64,000 nucleotides of DNA, from positions 65,239,737 to 65,303,736 of the forward strand of contig CM036170.1 in assembly GCA_020631735.1 (NCBI GenBank). The letters run 5' to 3'. Source of the stretch: Saccharum officinarum. Taxonomy: Eukaryota > Streptophyta > Magnoliopsida > Poales > Poaceae. The notes beneath the pieces were generated by a model. The model saw only the letters and a list, made by a program, of their open reading frames with translations, made no database searches and was not told the DNA's origin. Shown here in pieces: positions 9,711 to 19,563 of the stretch (position 1 is the first letter of the stretch; every line of letters starts with the position of its first letter). The position numbers and the translations under genes were made by a program.

Positions 9711-11020
9711 CTGTCCACTACAGAATGGTCCAGCACCAATGCCAATGGTTGGGATTTTCAATGCTGATGTTGCAGCGGCTGCCACTGGAGCAGGCACACA
9801 CTCCAACACAACCGAGAAGCATCCAGCCTCCTGCAAGGCAAGTGCTGTCTCCACAACCTACACAAGCACAATAGCATGGATTGAATTATTGAAACCTACC
9901 AATCAGTCAGCACACCAAAGGCGTACCAACAAATATATAGCCAGACCACAAGCAATGAGGAGCAGCACACCTTTACAGCACTGTCAACCGTCTTCCCTTG
10001 AGGCCTAAATCCACCGAGCACACTAATAGCTTGCGGTGTGAGGCCAACATGCCCCATGACTGCAATACCAGCCTCCACAATAGCCTTAGCTGCAGTGATC
10101 CTTGATGGCGCACCCCCTTCCAGCTTGATTGCATCCATTCCACCTTCCTTCAGCACCCTCACAGCTGAATCAACAGCCTAAAAGAATATGAAAATACCAT
10201 CAGTATTCCTCAAACATGTGCACTTATCTGTAAATTTGTTGTTGCTCTGCACCTTCTACTTAATGCAAAGGCAGAGCACCTGCTGTTTCATGCTAAAAAA
10301 AAGTGCATTTATGCGTGCACATTAATAACATTGAACCTGCTGACCTTGTGTTTTCCTTTTAGAATTTGGTGTGGTACTTTTGCAGCATTATTTGGTTATA
10401 AGCAAAAAGGTGCTGTTGCTGAGCATCTAGTGTTGAATCAAAAAATCAATTAAATGGGAGAGAGCTACAGTTCATGGACTAATATATTGTACAACAAGAT
10501 GCTTCCTGTCTAAATCTAACAAACATTAAATTTCTGCAGTGACAAGGTACAACCTGCTCTTAAACGTCGCCGGTGACACGAATGCGAGGAGCAAGTACTG
10601 CGTGATGTGGGGGCCGCGTACCTGCGCGGCGGAGGACTCGTAGCAGCCGAACGGGAGATCGCCTACGAGGAGCGGCCGCGGCGCGCCCCGAGCCACGGCG
10701 CGGCAGTGCTCGAGCATGAGCTCGAGCGTGATGGGGAGCGTGGTGTCGTGGCCGTGGACGACCATGGCGGCGGAGTCCCCGACGAGGCAGACATCGATGC
10801 CCGCGGAGTCGACGTGGACCGCCGAGGGGTAGTCGTAGGCGGTGACGACGGTGATGAGCTCCCCGCGGCGATGCTTCCCGCGGAGGGTGGTCACCGTCAC
10901 GCGCCGCGCTGCCGAGGACTCCTGCGGGCGTGGCCCCCCGTAGACGGTGGACTCCGGCACGTTGCTCAGCAGCCGCCGCCGCGCCACCTGCCGTGCGAGG
11001 AGGGAGAGGGACCGCCGCAT
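9711..11020 (-). CDS. KPHMT1: 3-methyl-2-oxobutanoate hydroxymethyltransferase (ketopantoate hydroxymethyltransferase), exons 1-3
   Basis: It makes ketopantoate from alpha-ketoisovalerate and methylene-tetrahydrofolate in pantothenate/CoA synthesis, in plant mitochondria. Exons on the minus strand are 11020-10622, 10177-9971 and 9857-9711. All junctions are GT-AG and in phase (133, 69 and 49 codons). The N terminus ([18 protein letters not shown]) is Arg-rich like a mitochondrial presequence. PanB landmarks are present: [36 protein letters not shown] with the Mg-binding Asp, [13 protein letters not shown] and [14 protein letters not shown]. The third exon ends at a good donor, but the last conserved exon (about 100 residues) is not seen down to base 1, where hAT, gypsy and copia DNA begins. 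The gene is therefore either truncated or carries a very long, transposon-filled last intron. Confidence 0.93.
10178..10621 (-). other. Intron 1 of the ketopantoate hydroxymethyltransferase gene
   Basis: The donor is GTACGC (from 10621) and the acceptor TTTTAG (ends 10178). It is AT-rich and noncoding. I see no inserted element. Confidence 0.85.
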
Positions 11021-11690
11021 TGTGTCTTGTTGCGAAGCGGCGGCGCACGCAGGAGGAGGGGAGGAAGAGTGGTTGGTATGGGGAGCGACGGGGATAGGTC
11101 GTGTAGTGTGTTTGGAAAAAGAACCAGGCCCAGAATCAGCTCCCGGCAAAATCCGCTTCAGGCAATCGTGGCCATCTGACGGAAGATCCGACGAACAGTA
11201 AAATTTAGAGCCACGTCGTTAGTGGTTCTGGACGGAAACTCCACAGGTTTTGTAGAAAAAAAAAAGAAAAAAATGCAGCAGCCAAACCCTAACACATGAC
11301 AAACCATAGCAAATATGAAGATAAAACAAAGAGTCAACCAGGATTAAAAAAAGCAGGGAGTCAACCCAATGGCGGACCTAGGATTTCAAAGTTGCGTATG
11401 CCTCGATGGAGCGAACCTGGGGCTGGAGTTCGAGGCCGCGGGAGGCCGGCCACCGACAACGCGCTGACGCGTCGAGGCGGCCGAGGGTAGGGGAGCGGAG
11501 CTGGCTGTTGGCGAGCCGTGATGGCCGGAGGGTAGGCGGCCACGCAGGGCGGGGGTGGCGCGACGCTGCCGGTAGCCGGCTGCGCTAGGGTTCCCCAGTG
11601 GCCGGTGTTGTTTTCTCGATTCGGCGCACTTCCGCTCGCTACCTCGCTCGGTGTGTCTGTGTGTGGAGTCATCGAGTCGTCAAGGGCTGA
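11021..11690. other. Upstream region of the ketopantoate gene and GC-rich unassigned DNA
   Basis: Bases 11021-11200 are the likely 5' leader and core promoter of the minus-strand gene. From 11366 the text GGCGGACCTAGGATTTCAAAG resembles termini seen on plant DNA transposons. The following GC-rich stretch (11400-11600) has open frames but no recognisable domain. Confidence 0.4.
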
Positions 11691-12055
11691 TTTGGTGTGG
11701 GGAGTTGCTGTAGCAGAACCTCCTAAATTATATGGCCCACATGCACCTGTCATTGTCCCTAAGACCTCTGACAGCGATACATGCACACCAAATAACCTAA
11801 GAAGATCTGTCGGGTGCCCTCACATGACCCCGATTAAACTACATTTAACAACCCATACCAGGATCAACAAAGGAGTAACTACAACATTACAACATTTGTA
11901 CAAAACGTTACATTAGAGTGCGGAAGAATAATAACAATAAATTTTACAAATCATGATTAAGTTAACTTTTTAAAACTTAACTTGTATTGCGGAAGTCGGG
12001 TAGACTACAGAAGACAACTTAGGTAGAGCACCTAAATTAGGAGAGGACAACCAGA
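11690..12055 (-). repeat. Possible LTR remnant next to the scaffold gap
   Basis: The words ATTGCGGAAGTCGGGTAGAC and TTACAACATTTGTAC resemble, in style and order, the end region of the long gypsy LTR at about 34600 (ATTTGCGGAAGCAAC). No ends are visible and the gap cuts it off. Confidence 0.3.
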
Positions 12056-12155
12056 NNNNNNNNNNNNNNNNNNNNNNNNNNNNNNNNNNNNNNNNNNNNN
12101 NNNNNNNNNNNNNNNNNNNNNNNNNNNNNNNNNNNNNNNNNNNNNNNNNNNNNNN
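12056..12155. other. Assembly gap (100 N)
   Basis: Exactly 100 N, the usual placeholder for a gap of unknown size. The sequence on the left is not the expected continuation (RNase H, 3' LTR) of the Sirevirus on the right, so the join may be long or wrong. Confidence 1.
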
Positions 12156-13260
12156 GGTTTGTTCTTCCATCTTGAATCTTTTGAGAAGATCCTTGGTATA
12201 CTTTTCTTGAGAGATGAAAATCCCTTCTCTCATTTGCTTTACTTGAAAATCCAAGGAAGAATGTGAGCTCACCAATCATTGACATCTCGAACTCCTTCGA
12301 CATCAATTCACCAAATTCCTTGCAATAATATTCATTTGTTGATCCGAAGGATGATATCATCAAACATATACTTGACAAATAAAGATTCCCCATTAAACTT
12401 CTTGGTGAATAGTGTGTGTCGACCTTCCCAATGGTGAAGCCCTTCTCAATGAAGAAGTCCCGGAGGCGCTCATACCACGCTCTAGGGCTTGCTTGAGCCC
12501 ATATAACGCCTTGGACAACTTATAAACATGATTAGATATCTAGGTCTTCAAACCCGGGAGGTTGATAACATAGACTAGTTCATTATAAAGCCATTTAAGA
12601 AGCACTTTTCACATCCATTTGATATAGTTTCATATCATGATGTGATGCATATGCAAGGAGGATACGAATGGCTTCAAGTCTTGCAACGGGTGCAAAGGTC
12701 TCTCCAAAATCAAGACCTTCAACTTGAGAGAACCCCTTTTCAACTAGTCTTGCCTTGTTCCTCACCACTATGCCTTGGTCATCTTGCTTGTCGGAACACC
12801 CACTTGGTTCCAATGACTCTTGCACCTTTAGGATGCTCTTCAAGTGTCCATACTTGATTGCGGGTGAAGTTGTTCAATTCTTCATGCATTGCATTCACCC
12901 AATCCGGATCTTGAAGAGCTTCTTCTACATTCTTAGGTTCAACGCAGGAGAACAAAAGAGTGATGTTCAACAAAAAAGCTAGTTTTTGAGATCGAGTCAT
13001 TACTCCCTTGTAGGACTCCCTATGATGAGATCTTGTGGATGTGCTTGAAGTAGTGGTGAGTTTCTTCTATCAACCACTTGAGGAGGTGGATGGGGAGCAT
13101 CAACATCTTGAGCTTGTGCCTCGGCTTGTTCATGAGAGACATAAGTGTCTTCATTTTCAACTTTCTCATTCTTGTCATCATCTTGAGGCACATGTGATGA
13201 AGATGGTGGATCAACAATTTGTATATCGTCATCATCATCTTTTGGCTTGATGTCTCCCAC
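12156..13260 (-). pseudogene. Sirevirus reverse transcriptase region, broken
   Basis: In minus-strand order: a Glu/Asp/His-rich linker (13260-13000); the start of the copia reverse transcriptase ([40 protein letters not shown], 12940-12780); [19 protein letters not shown] and LYQMDVKSA (12780-12595); then GELTFFLGF and ISQEKYTKDLLKRFKMEEQ up to the gap. The pieces lie in different frames. The catalytic region that should read YVDD is altered, with an extra hydrophobic residue before the Asp pair near 12350. It is not functional. Confidence 0.85.
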
Positions 13261-14343
13261 CAGCTGTTCTTCATGGCCTCTCTCAAGGGTTCATCACCTA
13301 CATCATCACAATTCTCAATTGCTCCTTGGGAGCCGTTAGATTCATCAAATTCCACATCATATGTTTCTTCAACCAAACCGGTGCATGGTTAAATACTCTA
13401 TATGCTTTGGACTTTGATGAGTAACCAACAAGAAAACCAATATCACGTCTTTGAAACTTCCCTAGGTGTTGACGCTTCTTGTAGATGTAACATTTGCAAC
13501 CAAACACCCGGAAGAAAGAGACGTCCGGCTTCTTCCCATTAAGCAACTCATAGGGGGTCTTGCCAAGAAACTTTTGTAGGAAGAGGCGATTTGAAGCATA
13601 GCATGCGGTGTTGATTGCCTCGGCCCACAACTTCTCTGGAGTGTTGTACTCATCTAGCATTGTTCTTGCAAGGGTGATCAAAGTTCGGTTCTTTCTCTCA
13701 ACTACACCATTTTGTTGAGGAGTGTAGGTTGAAGAGACCTCATGCTTGATTCCAATTTCATCACAATAAGCTTCAATGTTGGTGTTGTCAAACTCTTTGC
13801 CATTGTCACTTCTAATCTTCTTTATCTTGACTTCAAATTCATTTGAGCTCTCTTTGCAAACTTCTTGAAGCAATTTGCCACTTCGGATTTGTCATGAAGG
13901 AAGAAAGTCCATGTATACCTTGAGTAGTCATCCACTATCACAAGACAATAGAGATTACCACCCAAGCTCTTGTATGTTGTAGGCCCAAACAAATCCATGT
14001 GTAGAAGTTCTAGCACTCTTGAAGTTGACATGAAAGCTTTGTTGGATGAGTGTTTGCAACTTGTTTGCCCGCTTGACATGCACTACAAGGTTGTCCTTTT
14101 CAAACTTCACATCCTTCAATCCTCTCACTAGTTCTTTCTTCAATAGCTTGTGAGAGTGTTCATTCCAACATGAGCAAGCCTCCTATGCCAAAGCCAACCA
14201 AGTGAGGTCTTGGTGAACAAACAAGTCATCAAATTTGCATCTTCGGAGGTGAAGTCAACAAGATAAAGATTGTATCTAAAACCTTTGAATATCACTTGCT
14301 TATCATCTATCTTTGAAACTTCCACTTCATTTGGTGTGAACAA
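13260..14343 (-). pseudogene. Sirevirus GAG-pre-integrase and integrase domains
   Basis: GAG-pre-integrase sequence (LGWLWHRRLAHVGMNTL, near 14170) is followed by the integrase core: LLHMDLFGPT and CLVIVDDYSRYTWTFFL (about 14010-13920), then RSDNGKEFDN and TPQQNGVVERKNRTL (about 13810-13680). These carry the D,D,E catalytic pattern. The C-terminal part includes FRVFGCKCYIYKK. Frame changes occur near 14150 and 13850. Confidence 0.88.
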
Positions 14344-14611
14344 GCATTGGAAGCCAGGTCACAAAGTTGCCCAACGATAACAAGTTGAAACTCAATGAAG
14401 CAACATAGAGCACATTTGAGAGTGAGTGATCATGTGATATTGCAATCTTGCCTATACCCTTGACTTTGCTCTTTGAATTATCCCCAAATGTGATCTTCTC
14501 TTGACATATTCCATTTTCTTCAATGGTGGTGAACATACGAGGATCACCGGTCATATGTTGAGTGCAACCACTATCAATGACCCAATGAGATCCACCGGTC
14601 TTGTAGTTCAC
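14327..14611 (-). pseudogene. Sirevirus aspartic protease
   Basis: WVIDSGCTQHMTGDPRMF gives the copia protease active site (DSG), followed by ITFGDNSKSKVKGIGKI and SFNLLSLGN as expected. It is flanked by frame changes, so it is part of a decayed polyprotein. Confidence 0.85.
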
Positions 14612-14764
14612 CTACACATAAGAGATCAAGCTTTTTGTTTAGGACCCAAACTTGAGAGGGCCCTTGACTTTATCCACTAGTGACTTGGCAATCCATATTT
14701 TCTTTGCCTATTCTTGTTTGGGGGACCAAAAACATGACTTTCATCTTTCCATTTGAATCTTTTC

Positions 14765-16968
14765 TTAGCATATAATGAGCATTGAAGGCGAAGGGTCTAG
14801 CATGCTTGGGCAGGGTTGTGGTGGTGGAGTTTTGCATTCATGAGCAAAGTGACCTTCTTGACCACACTCAACACATCTCTTTGGCTTGGGCTTTGACTTG
14901 CTTTGTTGTTGTTGAGCTTTTGCTTTCTTCTCTTGATTTGCCAAGTACCCAATACCGCTTCTATCCATCTTCATTACGGTGTTCATGAGGAGCTCACTTT
15001 GCAAATGTTGGCCTCTTATGAACTTGCTTAGGCCGGTCTTGAGATCCTCTTTTCTTGCTTGAGCTTTTTATTTTCTTCAATGAGTGACTCATTTGTTGGT
15101 TGCTTCTCAAGAGCCATCAAACCTTTTAGCTTCTTGTTCTCATTTGCAAGCTTCTCATTCTCACTCTTAATCTTGGCATAATCATCATGGTTGCTTGACT
15201 CAACCACACTCTTGCCTTTGCTACTAGAACCTTGCTCAATGCTTTCAATGATCAAATCATCACATGATGTGCTATATCACACTTAACAACATAGTTAGTA
15301 GCATCATGTGTCTCAAGAGCAAGTTCATTAGCAACCACAAGACTATCATAGTCAATTTTTAATGTGGTGTATTTGTCCTTTAGAGAATTATGTCTAGTGA
15401 TGAGCTCATCATGCTTCTTCTCAAGTTTATCATGTTGATCTTTAAGCTCTTTATAAGATGTTTTGAGCTCCTTGAGAGTGGAAGACATCACTTCATTTTG
15501 AACTTTAAGCTCACCACTAGTCTTTTGAATATTTTCGAGCTTGGATGAGAGTGATTCATTTTCATTTTGAAGATCATCATTTTTCTTCTAGTCCTTCTTA
15601 TGATTTTAGTGTATTTGTTTAGCAATTTTACAAGTTCATCATAAGAAGGTGAGTCATATTCATCATCACTATCACTATCATCATTATCATCACTATCATG
15701 GTTTTGTACCTTTCGTTCACCCTTGGCCATAAGGCATAGGTGAGTAGTGGACGATAATGGTGAAGGAGGCGGTGAAGGTAGTGATGAAGATGTCGGTAAA
15801 GATGATGGCCCCATCACAAATGCGGCAACCTTCTCTTTCTCATCATCGCTCTCATCTTCGGAGGACTTACAAGATGATTCAATGTCGGTGAGCCAATCAC
15901 CAACAATGTATGCCTTTCCTCCCTTCTTCTTCTTGTGGAACTCCTTCCTCTTGCCATCCTTCTTCTTGTATGGCTTGTTCTTCTTCTTCTCTTCTTCTTC
16001 ATCACTTGAATCATTTTTCTTGCCCTTGTTCTTGTTCTTGTTCTTGTACTTGTCTTTTGGTGGTCTAGGGCATTGATGAGCTAGGTGGCCGAGTTCACCA
16101 TAATTGTAGCAATCCATCTCCGAGATTGGCTTCTCTTGCTACTTGTGAAGAATTTCTTCTTCTTGCCATCAAACTTGATGCCACTCTTGTTGAGCTTCTT
16201 TAGCATCTTGGTGGTCTTTCTCACCATGAGTGCAAGTGATTCATCATCAACATCACTTTCACTTGAGCTTTCTTGCACCATCATGGCTTGGCCTTTCTTC
16301 TTCTTCTTGTCATGACTAGCTTTGAAGGCCAAGTCTTTCTTCTTGGAAGATGATGAGCCCTCTTCCGGAGTGATATGCATGTACATTTCATGAGCATTGA
16401 TTTTCCCTAAACTTGAGTCGGTGTTGCGGTGGAAAGATCACTTTGTGAAGCACGGTGACAATGTGACCATACTTCTCAACGGGAAGCACACTCAAGATCT
16501 TCCTTGCAACATCCGATTGGCTCATTTTGGTGAGCCCAAGAGCATTGAGGTCCTCTACAAGAACATTCAAGCGAGTGTACATGTCATTAGCACTTTCTTT
16601 GGGAAGCATCTCAAAAGAATTAATTTTCTTTAAAGCTATGTGATAGCGTTCCTCACGCTCACTCTTAGTTCCCTCATGGAGAGCACAAAGATTTTCCCAC
16701 AATTCATGAGCGTTCTTTGCATTACGCACGCGATTGAAGATATCTTTACCTAAGCCCCGGTAGAGTGCATTTTTGGCCTTTGCATTCCACCGGTCGTACT
16801 TCTCCTCGTCACCACTTGGGTTAGCGGGATCCCTTATGGGGGAAGCCCTTCGGTTGCGGCTCTAAGGCACCCAACATCTATGGCTTCGAGGTACGCCTCC
16901 ATACGAATTTTCCAATATGGAAAATCGTCTCCCTCAAAAGTGGGAGGTGGTCCTTCCCCATTAGACAT
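14765..16968 (-). pseudogene. Sirevirus gag: UBN2-type core, two zinc knuckles, coiled coil
   Basis: The ATG at 16968 starts SNGEGPPPTFEGDDFPYWK, the usual gag opening. The frame shifts near 16840 and again near 16435. Next come Lys-rich text, a first knuckle CYNYGELGHLAHQC (about 16115-16070) in which Tyr replaces the second Cys, and an acidic/Lys-rich stretch. A strong heptad coiled coil follows (LKELKTSYKELKDQHDKLEK, 15490-15250, and again to about 15030). A second, intact knuckle CVECGQEGHFAHEC lies near 14890-14840. Long coiled coils in gag are typical of Sireviruses. Confidence 0.85.
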
Positions 16969-17021
16969 CTTGCTCTAGGCGGTAAAGCCTAAAAAAAGAG
17001 CAACACGGCTCCGATACCAAT

Positions 17022-18628
17022 TGAAAGGATCACGATGCCCAAGAGGGGGGTGAATTGGGCTTCTCTAAAAATTAAATGCAAGAATTAAATCCTACAAGCC
17101 GGAATTCACCCCTAGTGTCTACTTGTGTTCCTAGAGAGTCTACCGATACAAAGTTTTGCACCCTAGTTTCCAATCCTAGTCTAGCATGGCAAGTCTAGGA
17201 ATGTAAAACAAGCAATGAAAGTAAATACGAGAAAGTAAATGCTTGAATGTAAAGGGGCAAGGAACACGGCGATGTTTTTCCGAGGTATCGGAGAGTCGCC
17301 ACTCCCCACTAGTCCTCGTTGGAGCACCCGCGCAAGGGTGTAGCTCCCCCTTGATCCGCGCAAGGATCAAGTGCTCTCTACGGGTTGATTCTTTGACACT
17401 CCGTCGCGGTGAATCACCCACAACCGCTCACAAGATGAGTTGGGTCATCCACAAGCTCCGCCGGATGATCACCGAACTCCCAATCACCACCAAGCCGTCT
17501 AGGTGATGACGATCACCAAGAGTAACAAGCTAGAACTCTCACTTGACCACTACAAGCCCAAATGAGAAGGTGGATGCACACTTGCTACTCTCTAATCGCT
17601 AGTGAGGAACTCTCAAGCTTTGATTCTCAAATCTCTATCCTCACTAGTGCTCTTGCACTCCCTTGCACTCCAAAGGTGTTTATCAGCTGATCAAATGAGC
17701 AAGAGACCTCTAAAAGAGGTGGTGGGATGTATTTATACACCCCACAGACAAAACGAACCGTTACCCGCTGACTCAGCAAAACACGAGCTGACCGGACGCA
17801 CCGGTTGAACTGACCGGACGCGCCGGTCGCTCGTAACGGTCGAAAACCGAAAAAACAAATGAGTGACCGGACGCACCGGTCAGGGGTGACTGGACGCGTC
17901 CGATCGTGCAGGGAGCATACTGTACTCGCACCGGACGCGCGACCGCGTCCGATCGGTGATGACCGGACGCGTCCGGTCGTCTCTGGACCTTACTGGACTG
18001 TGACCGGACGCGCCGATCACACCCAGGTCGCGTCCGATCGGGTGTTTCCCTCAAGTGACACGTGATGACTTCTGACCACCGCGTCCGGTCCTCGCGAGGA
18101 CCGCGTCCGGTGTTCAGAGCTGAAACCTTAGCCGCGGAACTATACTGACCGGACGCGTCCGGTCATGCCGAGGACCGCGTCCGGTCATGGGAAAACGACC
18201 CGAAACTCTCCGAAACGCGTCACAACTTGAACCAAGTTGCTTCTAACTGAACTTTGAGCTATTCTAGAGCTGCCTAGCGCCAAGTTTAACAAGTGTGCAC
18301 CACACCTAAACATAGGACTCGCCTAGGTCAAGCTACCCGCTCATGCCCCCCTTTATAGTACGGCCAAAAGAGAAAAACGAAGATCCTAACGACTATTCCA
18401 AATGTCTTTCAACACCTCGACATCCGGAACTAACCGTCCTTAATCTTGACGTCACTCTTTTGAAAACCGAAACGATTTTCATCAAGGGGCATGAATACCA
18501 TGGTGCCCAAAGCAGTTAAAACCTCCATGACCTAACTTACCAAAGTTTCTGCAAAACACACGTTAGTCATGGTAATAAAGCGTTGTCATCAATTGCCGAA
18601 ACCAAACCTCGGGGCCTAGATGCTTTCA
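17022..18628 (-). repeat. Sirevirus 5' LTR with palindrome cluster
   Basis: On the plus strand it runs from TGAAAGGATCACG to GATGCTTTCA, so the ends are imperfect inverted copies (TGAAAG/CTTTCA). It abuts the primer-binding site on the gag side. Bases about 17785-18190 hold many copies of (A)CCGGACGCG(T)CCGGT words. Length about 1.6 kb. The partner LTR is not in the window. Confidence 0.88.
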
Positions 18629-19424
18629 CCATGTACAAGAACTATCCATGCAGATTAAATGGATCTAACTTGAAATTGTACCTTCTTTATTAATACATAG
18701 ACCGGCAGTTTAACCTGCCAGATTCTCTTAAAAAAACTTGAAATTGTAGATGTCAATGAATTTTTCTTAGTTGCAGTTATAGAAATTTAGATTATGATAA
18801 AATTAAAATAACATATATTTTAGAACAGATAGAGTACCAAGATACCTCATGTTAGTCTCTTGTTCTTATAATTTCCTATATCCATCCCGTCTCCCCACCC
18901 ATTCACACACTTGCCTTCAGCCCCTATGTTGTGCTCGTCTTCTTCGACCTTGTGTTTGGCTGTGATCTTGCCACTCCCTAGCTCGTTAATCTAAGGAAAG
19001 TGCAAAAACCGCGCCTGCCACTCCTCGCTAATCTAAGGAAGTGCTAAAGTTGCGCTTGATCATGCCATTTTCGTGCACAAGTGATATTACTGTACAAGTG
19101 TATAATAAATATCAACTCGCCCTGTTGAAGACAATGGCAAAGCTAGATAAAATTAGAGAGGTGTATAGACATGTCTCATAAAGGATGCATATAACTCTTG
19201 GGCTGTACTTGCACTCTAAACACTACATACCATCGCTCCTAGTTGAAAAGCTCCACGATGATGGCGCACCTTGAGAAGGCAACAAGCCTTGCTGGCACAA
19301 GGAAAGCAGACCAGGAAAGCAGACCAAGCGAAGGAAACGAAAAGGGGAAAGTGAACTCATCCATCTATCTTCAACTACGAGTGCTAGCATAAGCATTCCC
19401 CTTGACTCCACACGCCACTGCTCA
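18629..19424. other. Intergenic DNA
   Basis: AT-rich at first, then mixed. I see no coding domain, repeat border or RNA gene. Confidence 0.5.
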
Positions 19425-19563
19425 ACCCCCGATTGTTTCTTCTACGCCCTAAATTCCATGGTGCCATGGTGGCGTAGTGTCTACCTGCAACCTGACCCCC
19501 GATTGTTTCTTCTACGTCCTAAATTCCCGTGGTGCCATGTGGCGTAGTGCTACCTGCAACCTG
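19425..19563. repeat. Tandem duplication of about 70 bp
   Basis: ACCCCCGATTGTTTCTTCTA occurs at 19425 and again at 19495. Each is followed by nearly the same sequence (CCTAAATTCC, GTGGTGCCATG, GGCGTAGTG, TACCTGCAACCTG). There are a few substitutions and one-base indels between copies. Confidence 0.9.

Larger units (their letters stand above)
12156..18628 (-). mobile_element. Sirevirus-type Ty1/copia retrotransposon, decayed and cut by the gap
   Basis: Read on the minus strand it has a 5' LTR (18628-17022), a primer-binding site (TTGGTATCGGAGC, about 17021-17009), gag, protease, integrase and the start of reverse transcriptase. The gap falls just past the reverse transcriptase core. RNase H and the 3' LTR are missing. 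The LTR size (about 1.6 kb), TGAAAG...CTTTCA ends, palindrome cluster and long coiled-coil gag all point to the Sirevirus (SIRE/Maximus) lineage. Confidence 0.9.

Noticed and set aside
10560..11179. Plus-strand and alternate minus-strand ORFs over the ketopantoate gene
   Set aside because: They overlap exon 1, have no homologous domain, and come from high GC.
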